A stretch of 64,000 bases of DNA. Origin: Molossus alvarezi. Taxonomy: Eukaryota; Chordata; Mammalia; Chiroptera; Molossidae. The notes beneath the pieces were generated by a model. The model saw only the letters and a list, made by a program, of their open reading frames with translations, searched no databases and was not told the origin of the DNA. Shown here piece after piece: positions 10,047 to 20,815 of this stretch. Each line of letters opens with the position of its first letter. Position 1 is the stretch's first letter. The stretch spans positions 107,272,551-107,336,550 of the forward strand of contig CM073895.1 of NCBI GenBank assembly GCA_037176705.1, read 5' to 3'. A program made the translations under genes and the position numbers.

Positions 10047-10519
10047 TTTATTTTATTATATTTTAAATGGGTTCAGAGCCTTTTATTTTTATTTTTTTAA
10101 TTAATTAATTTTTTTAGATAGTTCTCCTTTTCCTCCCACTGATTCCCCCCTCCTCCCCTCCCTGCCCTGCCCCCAGCTTTGTTGTCTATGTCCATTGTTC
10201 ATGCATACATGCATATAAGTTCTGTGGTTTATCTCTCCCCCCCCCCTCCTGGGGATTGTCAATCTGTACCCCACTTCCATGTCTCTAGGACTACCCCATT
10301 CCTCAGACTCTTATGTTCATTATATTCCACAGATAAATGAGATCATATGATACTTGCCTTTCTCTGTTTGGCTTGTTTCACTTAGAATAACACTTTCCAA
10401 CTCCCTCCATGTCGTCGCAAAGGATAAGAGATCTTTCTTTTTTACAGCTGCATAGTACTTCATTGGGTATATGTACCACAGCTTTTTTATCCAGTCATCT
10501 ACTGATGGACATTTGGGCT
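10000..10519 (-). mobile_element. L1 3' end nested in an older L1
   Basis: A severely truncated minus-strand L1: a long TTTA-rich tail (10007-10054 is a TTTA microsatellite), a C-rich (G-rich on the L1 strand) 3' UTR and the last ORF2 codons. It is bordered by CTGTTTTATT (9991-10000) and CTGTTTTAATT (10518-10528), an approximate target-site duplication. The sequence 10055-10080 between microsatellite and tail is not L1-like and may be a short 3' transduction. Confidence 0.8.
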
Positions 10520-11442
10520 GTTTTAATTTTCATCTCTCTCATGATTAGTGATGTTGAACATTTTTTCAAATGTCTCTTGGCCATTTGTATGTCCTGTTTG
10601 AAGAGGTGTCTCTTTAGGTCTCTGCCCATTTTTTAATTGGGTTCTTTGTCTTCCTTTTGGTGAGTTGTATGAGCACTCTATATATTATGGAAATTAACCC
10701 CTTATCTGACTATCATTGGAAATTATGCTCTCCCATATAGTGGGTTCCCTTTCCATTTTGATGGTTGTTTCTTTTGCTGTGCAGAAGCTTTTGAGTTTGA
10801 TATAGTCCCATGTGTTCATTTTTCCTTTGTTTCTCTTTCCTTAGGCATTGTTTCAGTGAAAATTCTGCTGCATGTGATGTCTGAAATTTTGTTGGCTAAA
10901 TTTTCTTCTAGAATTTTTATGGGTGCACAAGTCACATTAAAGTCTTTTACCCATTTTGAGTTTCTTTTTGTATATGGTGTAATTTGGTGGTGTAGCTTAA
11001 AATTTTTGCATGTAGCTCTCCAATTTTTCCAACACATTTATTGAAGAAGTTGTCTTCACTCCACTGCATGCTCTTGCCACCTTTGTCAAATATTAATTGA
11101 GCATATTGTCTTGGATCAATTTCTGGGCTCTCCTATTCCATTGATCTTTATGCCTGTTCTTGTGCCAGTACCAGGCTGTTTTGATTACAGTGGCTTTGTA
11201 GTATAACCTGATATCCAGTATTGTGATCCCTCTTACTTTATTCTTTTTCAAGATTTCTGTGGCTATGCAGGGTCTTTTTTGGTTACATATAAACTTTTGG
11301 AGTGTTTGTTCCAGTTCTGTGAAATATATCACTGGTATTTTGATGGAGTTAGCATTGAATCTATAGATTACTCTGGGTAGTATGGACATTTTTATGATGT
11401 TAGTTTTTCCAATTCATGAATGAGGTATATGCTTCCACTTTT

Positions 11443-11681
11443 TTTTATCCTCACCCAAGGACATTTTTTCATTTTTTGTTCAGATAGAGTGGGAGGGAGA
11501 GAGAGGAGAGAAAGAGAAAAACATTCATGTGAAAGGGACACATCGAGGGGTCACCACCCACATGACCCAACCAGGGCCGGAAACAAACTGCAACTGAGGT
11601 ACGTGCCCTTAGCAGAAACCAAAACTGGGTTATTCCAGACAGCAGGGTGACGCGTTAACCACTGAGCCAAACTGGCCAGGG
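11443..11681 (-). mobile_element. tRNA-derived SINE, near full length
   Basis: On the minus strand it begins CCCTGGCCAGTTTGGCTCAGTGGTTAA and continues with a GCACGTACCTCAGTTGCAG body, TGTGTCCCTTTCACATGAATG, CT-rich sequence and the tail GTCCTTGGGTGAGGAT. This is the longer-bodied type also seen at 12318-12549 and 43482-43722, distinct from the shorter VES-like copies at 3070 and 18898. Confidence 0.85.
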
Positions 11682-12317
11682 TGAAAAATAAACATAGTCT
11701 TAAAACATCATCATCTGCCAGAGCATGCACACAGAGAATAAAACAAGCCCCAAGCTTCGCCTGTCAAATACCCCATCAGTTACCTTGGGTAGAAACTGGT
11801 AAGCCATTTGGCTGTGTTGTTACAAGCAGACTTCGTTTTAAAATGAAGCACAATGGAGCAATGTTAGTTCTTCACCGCCCAAGGAAGCACATATGGGTCC
11901 ATGGAGTGCCCTACACCCTGACATTGTTTGTACCTTGCAGCACCTTGAACTTGCTGGAAGCATGACCCAGGAATCATTGAGGCACTGTTGCTAGCATCAG
12001 AGATGTTCATAATCTAAAGAAGCAGAGCATTAAAATATGTATTTATTATTCTAAAAGTAATTGGATCATTCTAAATCATTTGAAAGCAAAATAAAAATGG
12101 GGGGAAAGGAATTAAAAACCTTTCATGTACCTACCAGTGTGTGGAACTGGATCATTTTTCTAGGAATCTGCAAATACAATTGAGGTGTAAACTTACTTTG
12201 TACTTTCACTTTTATTTTATACTAGGAAATGTATCTTACAACTGGGACTTTGGGTTTTATAGCTGACTTTTGTTGCCATGTAAAGTGTCTTTTGCCATAT
12301 ATATAATTTGAATTATT
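11682..12317. other. Unassigned intergenic sequence
   Basis: No gene or repeat recognised. A 94-codon plus-strand frame (11681-11965) has no identifiable motif. Confidence 0.45.
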
Positions 12318-12549
12318 ATTATTTTTATCCTCACCCAAGAACATTTTTCCATTTTTGTTCAGATAGAGTGGGAGGGAGAGATAGAGAAACATTGACGTGA
12401 AAGGGACACATCAAGTGGTTGCCACCACACAATCCAACCAGGGCTAGAGACAAACTGCAACCGAGGTACGTGCCCTCTAGTGGAAACAGAACCCAGGTCT
12501 CTCTGGACCACAGGTCAATGCTCTAACCACTAAGCCAAACTGGCTAGGG
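12318..12549 (-). mobile_element. tRNA-derived SINE, near full length
   Basis: Same type as 11443-11681: on the minus strand it starts GCCCTAGCCAGTTTGGCTTAG and ends GTTCTTGGGTGAGGATAAAA. Its 5' end forms part of the target site of the neighbouring HAL1. Confidence 0.85.
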
Positions 12550-12917
12550 CTCATTTTTTTTTAATTCTTATTGTTGAATGTCAAATGTATTACAGATGTT
12601 CCACATTTTTTCCCATTGACCCCCTTGCTCCCCACTCCCGCCCCCCTCCCACCTTTTCCCACACTATTGTCTGTGTCCATTGGTTATGCATATAAGTTCT
12701 TTGGTTTATTTCTTTTCAACCCCCCCCCAACCCTTTTCCCTTTGAGGTTTGTCAGTCTAGCAATGAATTTGTACTTCTTAATCCCTTCACCTTTTTCACC
12801 CATTCCCCCAACCCCCCTCCAAACTGGCAACCAACAAAATGTTCTCTGTATCTGTGAGAATGTTTCTGTTCTACCTGTTCATTTTGTTTGTAGATTTCAT
12901 TGTCGATATATATGTAT

Positions 12918-13835
12918 TCATTGCCACTTTGTTGGTTCATATATTTTATCTTTTTCTTCAAAAAGACCCTTCATCATTTCATATAATAATGGTTTGGTGA
13001 TGATGAACTCCTTTAACTTTTTTTTGTCTGGGAAAGTCTTTATATGGCCATCAATTCTAAATGACAGCTTTGCAGGATAGAGTAATTTTGGTTGTAGGTT
13101 CTTGGTTTTCATCACTCTGAATATTTCTTGCCACTCCCTTCTGGCTTGCAAAGTTTCTTTTGAGAAATCAGCTGACAGCCTAATGGGAACTCCCTTGTAG
13201 GTAACTAGCTGCCTTTCTCTTGCTGCTTTTAAGATTCTGTCTTTGTCTTTAACCTTTTGCATTTTGATGATGATGTGTCTTGGTATGTGCCTCTTGGGGT
13301 TCATCTTGTTTGGGACTGTGTGCTTCCTGGACTTGTATGTCTGCTTCCTTCACCAAGTTAGGAAAGTTTTCTGCCATTATTGTTTCAAACAGGTTTTTGA
13401 TTTCTTGTTCTTGCTCTTCTCCTTCGGGCACCCCCAAGATGCGAATGTTGGCATGCTTGAAGTTGACCCAGAGGCTCCTTACACTATGCTCATTTTTTTG
13501 GATTCTTTTTTCTTTTTGCTGTTCTGATTGGGTGTTTTTTGCTTCCTTATATTCCAAATCAATGGTTTGCTCCTTGGATTTATGTACTCTACTATTGAAG
13601 CTGTGTAAATTATTCTTTATTGCAGTTAATGCCTCCTTCAATCCTGACTCTGCATCCATAATTTCTGACTGGTCTTTTTTATGCTCTTGAGGCCCTCACT
13701 AAGTTCATTGAGCATCCTTATAAGCATTATTTTGAACTCAGTGTCTGTTAGGTTGCTTTTCTCCATTTTGCTTAGTTCTTTTCTTGGGGTTTTGTTCTGT
13801 TCTTTCATTTGGGACCTGTTTTTTTGTCTCCTCAT
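12918..13835 (-). pseudogene. HAL1 ORF1 protein, broken by two frameshifts
   Basis: Start ATG at 13835 (MRRQKNRSQMKEQ), stop at 12918, about 305 codons if read through. The N-terminal part (13835-13638) leads into a coiled-coil-like helix. The frame shifts in an A-run near 13680 and continues at 13659-13249 with the RRM (NIRILGVPEGEEQEQEIKN and ENFPNLVKE). It shifts back near 13300 and ends with the C-terminal domain (KDKDRILKAARERQL, ADFSKETLQARREWQ, FPDKKKLKEF). The two shifts cancel out. In L1 the homologous protein is a trimeric RNA-binding chaperone. The motif order and length match L1 ORF1p, whose intact copy here is 293 residues. Confidence 0.85.
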
Positions 13836-14717
13836 TTTGGCTGTCTCCCTGTGTTTGTTTCTGTGTATTACTTAACAAGAGGTATTGGGCTAGCTGAGAC
13901 CAGATGCTGCTCGTTTAAAAGAATTTAGCAAAAACCTGAAGCAGGATTCAAGACATGTGAATCCTATGGTTAAGCATGTGGCAACAGCTTGGGTAGGCCT
14001 GAAAGTTGGGTGGGGCGGGGAGGGGCCTCAGGGAGTCACCAGGGTGGGGCTACCAGTGTGAGCCAGGTTGCTGGAGTCCCAGATATGGTGGCTGTCTGCA
14101 GCCCCAGGGAAGGGCTCACCAAAGGAACAAAGGCCTCTTACAGCACGTTTGTCCCAGAGAAAGCGCCCTCTCCAGTCCTCGCTCCAATGCCAAACAGCTC
14201 AGTTCTTCCCTGTATGTCTTTGGTGCCCCTCAAGCTGCCTCCCCTCCAAGATTAGAGGAAGAGAGTTGGATAAGTTTGTGCGCAGGCCCTTTAAGAAGCT
14301 GCCTCGGGCTCCAGCCACTTCAGCTTCCCTGAGCCTCAGTTCCTGCTGGTTTTTCTAGCCAGAAGTTATGAGGATTCTCTTCCTGGCACTGGAACCGAGT
14401 GGGGCACCTGGTGTGGGACGGGGACCCCTCAGTCCTCAGAAAGGACCTTCCCAGACAAGGTATCCTCCTGATTTTTATCCACCACACGTGGGTATGGGAC
14501 CAGCCCATCGCTGCTGTTGCCACACCTCGTGCCTCCGCCCCTCCTACCAGTGTGGATGTGGCTGCTGCTTTAATTCTGTAGTTGTAGGACTTCCATTCAG
14601 CTTGATTTCAGGTGGTTTTGAATGATGGTTGTTCTGTAGTTTAGTTGTAACTTTGATGTGGTTGTGGGAGGATGTGATACCGCATTTACCTACGCCTTCA
14701 TCTTGACCAAAAGTCTC
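13836..14717 (-). promoter_or_regulatory. HAL1 5' UTR (presumed internal promoter)
   Basis: About 880 bp between the element's 5' end and the ORF1 ATG, richer in GC than the flanks. L1-type elements carry an internal promoter here; no specific factor site can be proven by eye. Confidence 0.5.
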
Positions 14718-14759
14718 CTAGGGCTCATTTTTTAAATTTAACTTGCTAATATCTTCATA

Positions 14760-14846
14760 ATGTCTCCCTCACATCAATGTTTCTCTTTCTCCTTCCCACT
14801 CTGTCTGAAAATAAATGGAAAAGTATTCTTGGGTGAGGATTTAAAA
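14760..14846 (+). mobile_element. SINE 3' fragment
   Basis: CACATCAATGTTTCT, CT-rich block, AATAAATGGAAAAGTATTC and TTGGGTGAGGATT tail words. The head is missing. Confidence 0.7.
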
Positions 14847-14849
14847 AAT

Positions 14850-15274
14850 AACAATTAAATTAAATATCAGAGAGATTATCACCACATTATTAATCCAGAG
14901 ACGTTAATTGATACATAATGGATGCCTACCCCTGCTCTGGGCACTGAGGCACAGAGCTAGCAGACCTGATAGAAGTTTGTTCCCAGATCCCCTGGGACCA
15001 GGACAGAAACTTGTGCAAAGGGGAGATAATAAGACATTTTAGCCTGGATGCTCTGGGAGCCCATAGAGAAGACCTGGCTCCGTGGAGCCCCCAGGGAAGC
15101 AGGGACTCAGCAGAGATGGAGCCTCAGGAGCACTATCATCACCAGGATCAGCCGGCCTCAGTGCTCTGCAGTCCTCACTCACCAGCTTCAGGGGGGCTCT
15201 GCTTTCTCTTGCCTCCCGGTCCCTTGACTCAGGTGCTGAATTAATCCCTATGGGAGGCCTCTGCCATCCAGTTT
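14850..15274. other. Unassigned intergenic sequence
   Basis: Moderately GC-rich, with no gene recognised. The short frames at 15011-15276 overlap in different registers without motifs. Confidence 0.4.
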
Positions 15275-15400
15275 AGTGTAAAGAGTCTGAAACTGGATGG
15301 GATTCAAAGATGTAAATGCTCCTTTCTGCCACTAACAGGCACTGCATGCGGGCAAGTCATGTGTCCTTGTGTCAAGAGCAATGTCTGCATCATGCTCTCC
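15275..15400 (+). repeat. MIR-like ancient SINE fragment
   Basis: The order CTGAAACTGGATGGGATTCAAA, TTTCTGCCACTAAC and GGGCAAGTCATGTG parallels the MIR core (...TTCAAATCCTGGCTCTGCCACTTACTAGCTGTGTGACCTTGGGCAAGTCAC). Confidence 0.5.
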
Positions 15401-15734
15401 ATGTTTTCTTTACCTCTAAACTACTATGACTCTACTCTTTCCCTGAACTCCCATACTTGGCTGGTGAGAGCTGCCATTCTGTATGTTCAGGTAACAGACA
15501 GCGGATGGCTCTGCCAGACACCTGAAGGCATCCTGAAGCTTGGCCAGGCTCACCAGCAGGGTGAACCATTCAGCTGGGGTGCCTTGGGGATGGTCTCTTT
15601 TCTGCAGTAATCCAAAACAGCCACCAGTCTGGCTAGTCTGCCATGAGTACAGTAATAGATAAGTTTGCAATATTTCTTAATGTTTTACCTACAACAGTCT
15701 ATCTTGATAGGACAATTCTGTCCCCTATGAGCCA
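15401..15734. other. Unassigned intergenic sequence
   Basis: No gene or repeat recognised. Confidence 0.4.
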
Positions 15735-15930
15735 TCTCTCAATGTCTGGAGACATTTTTTGGTTGTCACAACTGGGTAGCGGGTCCTACTAGCATTTTGT
15801 TGGGAAGAGGCCATGGATTCCCCTAAACATCTTATACTACACAGTAAAACAGCTGATGGCTGTTGTAACACAGCCCCAACACAAAATTATCCACCCCAAG
15901 TATCAGCATGCTGAGACTGAGAAATCATTT
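15735..15930 (+). mobile_element. MER5A-like hAT-Charlie DNA transposon relic
   Basis: CAATGTCTGGAGACATTTT, GGTTGTCACAACTGGG, AGAGGCCATGGATTC, CTAAACATCTTA, AAAATTATCCACCCCAAGTATCA and TGAGACTGAGAAAT follow the MER5A consensus in order. It is a non-autonomous, long-dead element shared by placental mammals. Confidence 0.75.
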
Positions 15931-16657
15931 CTCTTCTCCATCTTTTCTAAATCCCTGACAAATTGGCCTTGTAAACATCATATCATAATGCTTGCACATA
16001 CAGTGCTCTTCATGCCGACCTCACAGTGGAGTGGAGGGCACACATATGACTTGTCCTAATTTCCAGGAGGTGAGGAGGTAAAGAACTGAGAAACAGCCCT
16101 GCAAGAGTACATCACTGTTGTGTCTAAACTCACAAAATAAGTGACTAAGTTACATTTTCAAAAGGAGTTTGGAGTCAGTAAAATGAGGTTTCATTATTTT
16201 CCTGGCTGAATTTTTTTCTTGTGAATGGGTTATTTGGCAAATAGAAACGTAGACTTGTAGGGGAAGCTAATGAGTATTCAGGAAGCACAATGTGAAAGTC
16301 GTGGCTTAACTTGTAAAAATTAACAATTTTAGACAATGTTTATAAAAACCGGTTAACAAGCTGGTGGTAGTGTGTGAGAGGACATGCTTTTACATACTTC
16401 AGAAAACAGCTTTAAATTGTGCTGAAAGCTTATGTGTGTTCTGAATTAACACACGTTTAAGTATTGAAGTGTTTTTTCCTGCTTGTGTTCCCTTCTCGGT
16501 GTCTTAGCATTTGGTTCACAACTATGTGATGTGGAACAGAAAACATAAGGGGTGTGCGCTGCACGCTGGCCCAGTGTAGAGTGCCCTGTGCTACGTGGCT
16601 CCATCTGTCTTTTTCTTTCCTCCCTTCTCTCGTTATTTATTGGCATTTTGCCTGCAG
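15931..16657. other. Unassigned intergenic sequence
   Basis: No gene or repeat recognised. Confidence 0.45.
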
Positions 16658-16670
16658 TAAGACATGGATT

Positions 16671-16672
16671 TT

Positions 16673-16716
<44 letters not shown>

Positions 16717-16806
16717 TTTTTGTGGTACATGCCCCTAGCAGGAACTGAACCTGGGACTCTCTGGTATGCAGGCCAATGCTCAACCACTGAGACAAAGTGC
16801 CCGGGG
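16671..16806 (-). mobile_element. SINE head fragment with TTTA microsatellite tail
   Basis: The tRNA-like 5' portion (minus strand GCCCCGGGCACTTTGTCTCAG...) is joined directly to a TTTA repeat (16671-16719), so most of the body is deleted. Flanking words AAGACATGGATTTTA (16659-16673) and AAGACATGGGTTTTA (16808-16822) form a one-mismatch target-site duplication. Confidence 0.8.
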
Positions 16807-16822
16807 CAAGACATGGGTTTTA

Positions 16823-17183
16823 AATGTGGATTTTATGATGTGTGTGAGCCAATCTAGATAAGGGCAGAATAAAAGGTAAGAATTCCTGATTTTAATTATC
16901 AGCATTTCAGCATATGTATGCAATGGAGGTTTGTTCAATAAATTTGAAAAATTAATTCCTTATAGCCTTGAGTGTACTTTGCTTTTTCTGCCCCTGGGTT
17001 TGTATGCGTTGGTGTTTTTCTTCCCTTTTTAACATTTCAGCAGGTGAGGTTAGCAAGATGTCTGATGATGCTGCCTTACACCTAGATGTCTTAGAGAACC
17101 AGGGCGGTATTTCACAGGCAGAACAAACAGCTTTGGGGGATGGTTTAACCTCTGCCTTTGGTAGAACTTGTCTCACATTCATT
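16823..17183. other. Unassigned intergenic sequence
   Basis: No gene or repeat recognised. An 81-codon frame at 16968-17213 has no motif. Confidence 0.4.
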
Positions 17184-17196
17184 AAAAACTCTAGGC

Positions 17197-18533
17197 AAAA
17201 TATGCTCAGTTAATATTTGACAAAGGTGGCAAGAGCATACAGTGGAGTAAAGACAGCCTCTTTAATAAATGGTGTTGGGAAAATTGGACAGCTACATGCA
17301 AAATAATAAAACTAGACCATCAACTTACACCATACACAAAAATAAACTCAAAATGGATAAAAGACTTAAATGTGACCTGTGAATCCATAAAAATTCTAGA
17401 AGAAAATGTACGCAACAAAATTTCGGACATCATACGAAGCAAATTTTCACTGATACATTACCTAAGGCAACAGAAACAAAGAAGAAAATGAACACATGGG
17501 ACTACATCAAACTATAAAAAGCTTATGCACAGCAAAAGAAACAATCATCAAAATGGAAAGGCAACCCACTGTATGGGAGAACATCATTGCCAATGATGTA
17601 TCAGATAAGAGGTTAATTTCCAATATATAGAGAGTACTCATACAACTCAACAAAAGGAAGACAAAGAACCCTATTAAAAAATGGGCAGAGGAGCTGAATA
17701 AACACCTCTCCAAACAGGACATACAAATGGCCAAGAGACATATGAAGAAATGCTCAACATCACTAATCATCAAAGAGATACAAATTAAAAAAACAATGAG
17801 ATATCACCTCACACCTGTCAGAAAGGGCACCATCAACAAATCATCAAACAAGTGTTAGCGAGGGTGTGCAGAAAAGAGGACTCTAATACACTGCTGGTGG
17901 GAATGCAGACTGGTGCAGCCACTATGAAAAACAATATGGTGTTATTTCAAAAAATTAAAAATTGAAGTTCCATTTGACCCAGTGATCCCTCTTCTAGGAA
18001 TATACCCTAAGAAGCCTGAAACACCAATCAGAAATAATACATGTACCCCCATGTTCATAGCAGCACTATTTACAATAGCTAAGATCTGGAAACAGCCCAA
18101 GTGTCCATCAGTAGAAGAATGGATAAAAAAGCAGTGGTATATATACACAATGGAGTACTATGCAGCGGTAAGAAAGAAAGATCTCTTATCCTTTGAGATG
18201 ACATGGAGGGACCTGGAAAGTATTATCCTAAGTGAAAGAACCCAAGCAGAAAAAGACAAATACCACATGATCTCACTTATATATGAAATATAATGAACAT
18301 AACAGTCTGAGGAATACGGTAGACCCAGAAGCATAGAAGTAGTGCACAGACTGACATCCATCAGAAGAGGGGTGGGAAGAGATAAACCGCAGAACTTATA
18401 TGCATGTATACATAACCAATAGATACGGACAACAAAGCCGGGGATGGGGCGGGTGTGGGGTGGGGAAGGGGGTGCCAATGGGGTAAAAAAGAAGAAACAT
18501 CTGTAACAAACAACAACAAAAAAAAAACCCCAC
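17197..18533 (+). mobile_element. L1, 5'-truncated, with 13-bp target-site duplication
   Basis: Begins in the 3' part of ORF2 (CTCAGTTAATATTTGAC...) and ends with a 3' UTR of the AAGCCGGGGATGGGG type and an A-rich tail. AAAAACTCTAGGC occurs at 17184-17196 and 18534-18546. ORF2 remnants include KKPETPIRNNTCTP and [15 protein letters not shown] in the last frame (17982-18293), with frameshifts and stops upstream. It shares its 3' UTR type with full-length L1 C. Confidence 0.9.
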
Positions 18534-18546
18534 AAAAACTCTAGGC

Positions 18547-18896
18547 CAAGCTGCCTTCTTGATTTTCATTTTTTTTCTGTTGCCAAGCAAACAAGCAAAC
18601 AAACAAACAAACAAAAAGGTCCCTTTCTGAAAGCTACATAGTTATCTAACCTGGAATATCTTTGACAAGGGTATAAGCCATACATCTCGAACATCTCAGC
18701 ATTTAGACATCAGAACACAGCACTTTAAAGGATTTGAAGAATGTGTTGGTGGTCTGGCTTTCCTGCTGTTGAACACATTTAATAATCTGGATTTGTAGCT
18801 TTTCTATACTATCACATTAAGGTTTTTGGTCTTAAAAGTACCTTTCTCTGTTCTTTCTGTGATAAAAAAAAAAATCACATTGTCTAATTATCACCT
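18547..18896. other. Unassigned sequence with a CAAA repeat
   Basis: A CAAA microsatellite lies at about 18588-18616. Otherwise nothing recognised. Confidence 0.5.
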
Positions 18897-18897
18897 T

Positions 18898-19091
18898 TTT
18901 AAAAAATATGTGTTATTGATTTCAGAGAGAGGGGAAGGAAGAGGAAGAGATAGAAATATTGATCAGCTGCCTCCTGCACACCCCTACTGGGGATCTAGCT
19001 TCAAACCCAGGCATGTGCTCTTACAGGGAATCCAACCAGACCTCTCAGTCCATGGGACTATTCTCAATCCACTGAGACACGCTGGCCTGGC
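18898..19091 (-). mobile_element. tRNA-derived SINE (VES-type)
   Basis: On the minus strand: GCCAGGCCAGCGTGTCTCAGTGG head, GATTCCCTGTAAGAGCACATG, CAGTAGGGGTGTGCAGGAGGCAG-type body, CT-rich region, A-rich tail. Confidence 0.8.
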
Positions 19092-19654
19092 TATTACTTT
19101 GTCTTTTATACAAAAATGCTTCATTATACTACAACTTTTATTTTTCACTCTACATTTTGAGATCTGTCCATATTGAGAGATAACTGATTTATTGTAATTT
19201 TGTATAGAGTTCCATTGTCTGAATGCCACAATTTTAATCCATTTTTTTAACCATAGCCCACTCACTGTTTTCAGTTCTGGAAATTGCCTGTTCATATCTT
19301 TTGCCTCTATTTTTAGTGTGTCATCTGTCCTTTCAATTTTAGAATTTCTTTATATAATTTGTACATTGATTGTTGACTATGTTAGGTTGAAAATGCTTTC
19401 TCCTAGTGTTCCTAATCTTTTAATTTTATTTATTAGGTTATTTTGTTTTCGGTTTTAAGAAATAATTTTCTATGCTAGAGTTACAAAAATATTCTACATT
19501 GTCTTCCAAAAGGCTAAAGTTTCACTTTTAAGTTCAGATTTTTAATTAACATGAAATGTGATTTTTTTAATGGTATACAGTAGTGATTACTTTAATGTTT
19601 TTTTTTTTCTCCAAACAGAAAAGTCAATTGTCTCAAACTGCTTCTGAATGTCTC
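19092..19654 (-). other. Probable ancient L1 3' region plus unassigned DNA
   Basis: 19130-19330 resembles old minus-strand L1M 3' sequence (GTATAGAGTTCCATTGTCTGAATGCCACAATTTT...), strongly diverged. 19335-19654 is AT-rich and not assigned. Confidence 0.35.
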
Positions 19655-20097
19655 TGTGTTAGTTTCCTAGGGCTGCTGTAACAAAGGACCACAATCTGGA
19701 TGGCTTAAAACAATGAAAATGGATGCTCTCTCAATTCTGGTGGCAAGTCTGAAATCAGGGTGTGAGCAGGGCCATGCTCTCTCTGACTGCTCTAAGGGAC
19801 ACTCTATTGCTTGCCTTTTTCTTAGTTTCTGGTGGTGGTTGTCCATTCTTGGCATAGGGTATCATTCGAATCTCTGCCTCTGCTCTCACATGGCATTCTC
19901 CTCTCCTGTGTCTGAGTCTCTGTGTCTCTTTTTACAAAGTCATATTGGATTAAGAAGAACCTACCCTACTGCAGAATGATCTCATATTAACCAATCACAT
20001 TGGCAACAACCCTGCTTCAAAGTAAGGTCACAATCTGAGGTTCCAAGAAGGACTTGAATTTGGGGGAGATATTATTCAGTTCAATCTGGTAGCCTGC
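19655..20097 (-). mobile_element. MLT1-like ERVL-MaLR LTR
   Basis: GTTAGTTTCCTAGGGCTGCTGTAACAAAGGACCAC, GGCTTAAAACAATG, GCAGGGCCATGCTCTCTCTGA, CACATGGC, ATTGGATTAAG and AGTAAGGTCACA follow the reverse complement of MLT1-type LTRs along about 440 bp. It is an ancient, non-coding solo LTR. Confidence 0.7.
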
Positions 20098-20386
20098 TTC
20101 TGGGTGCTCTTTTGGTTTCCACTGCTCTGTGTCTGTCTCTGCACAAAAAAAGCACTGTTATTAATTCTACAAATTTGTAGTAAGTCTTATTATTCTGGGG
20201 CAATTTCCCCTTCTTTGTTTTTTGTTTTGTTTTGTTTTGTTTTTTGTTTTTTGGAGAATCAATTTTTACCTTTATTTTTCCAAATAAAATTTAGAATTGT
20301 TCATGTACATTCATAAAAATCTTATTGACATTTTGATGAAACTGCAGGAAACTAATACATTAACTTGGAATAAAAGTATTATCTGT
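20098..20386. other. Unassigned sequence with a GTTTT-rich run
   Basis: T-rich low-complexity run at about 20213-20250; nothing else recognised. Confidence 0.45.
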
Positions 20387-20462
20387 CCCTGACCAGTTTG
20401 GCTCAGCGGTTGGAGTATCACCCTGCAGACCAGAGAGTTTCCACTAGTGGCACATACCAAAT
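20387..20462 (+). mobile_element. SINE head fragment
   Basis: CCCTGACCAGTTTGGCTCAGCGGTTGGAG followed by a short body remnant and AATAAATATATAAAA; most of the body is deleted. Confidence 0.7.
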
Positions 20463-20797
20463 AAATATATAAAAGTCTCATATATGAAGAAATAAAGAAG
20501 GAAAGAAAAACATGTTATATATTTTTTTAAAGTATCATCTTTACCAGTTATTCTTCCCTTCATCTACAGGCATAATATATATCCTATTTATCATTCCCTC
20601 TATAAATGTAATTTTTCTATATTTAATCAACGAATTACATCTTTTGTGGAGATTGTTAATGGCATTTTAAAATTAACAATCTCATGAATTTGTCTAGGAA
20701 TCAGCAAAATATGAAAATAAAAATGCTCAATATGCAATTTTAAGTAGAAAAGCATACTAAAAATAATGGCCATTCCATTTAAATTTTAGTTTCAGGT
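20463..20797. other. AT-rich unassigned sequence
   Basis: Nothing recognised. It is the left flank of L1 A. Confidence 0.4.
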
Positions 20798-20803
20798 TGA
20801 GTA

Positions 20804-20815
20804 GAAGATGGCAGC
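20804..20815 (+). promoter_or_regulatory. YY1-like motif at the L1 A 5' start
   Basis: GAAGATGGCAGC resembles the AAGATGGCGGC YY1 site that positions transcription start in human L1. The other full-length copies have similar words at their starts (about 30006-30020, 49980-49990 and 57908-57918). Confidence 0.4.

Larger units (their letters stand above)
9083..11430 (-). mobile_element. L1, 5'-truncated, with two nested insertions
   Basis: Minus-strand L1: tail and 3' UTR at about 9083-9330, the ORF2 C-terminal region, then sequence up to the ORF2 connection region at about 11430 (the reverse complement of GGAAAAACTAACATCATAAA-type L1 sequence). ORF2 translation is broken many times; residual frames at 10816-11037 and 11093-11389 show ITPYTKRNSKWVKDFNVT and [21 protein letters not shown]. 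It is interrupted by a SINE (about 9499-9652) and a younger L1 3' end (about 10000-10519). Confidence 0.85.
12560..14717 (-). mobile_element. Full-length HAL1 (half-L1) retrotransposon
   Basis: A complete element of about 2.16 kb on the minus strand, flanked by the 16-bp duplication CTAGGGCTCATTTTTT (12544-12559 and 14718-14733). From its 5' end (14717): a start resembling other L1/HAL1 starts (GGTCAAGATGAAGGCG), about 880 bp of GC-richer 5' UTR, an ORF1-like frame (13835 to 12918), about 350 bp of 3' UTR and an A-tail. No ORF2 is present anywhere. The 3' UTR shares words and its G-rich tract with the L1 3' UTRs in the window, consistent with recognition by the L1 reverse transcriptase. The complete ends and clean duplication suggest fairly recent insertion, although ORF1 has two frameshifts. 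Confidence 0.9.
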
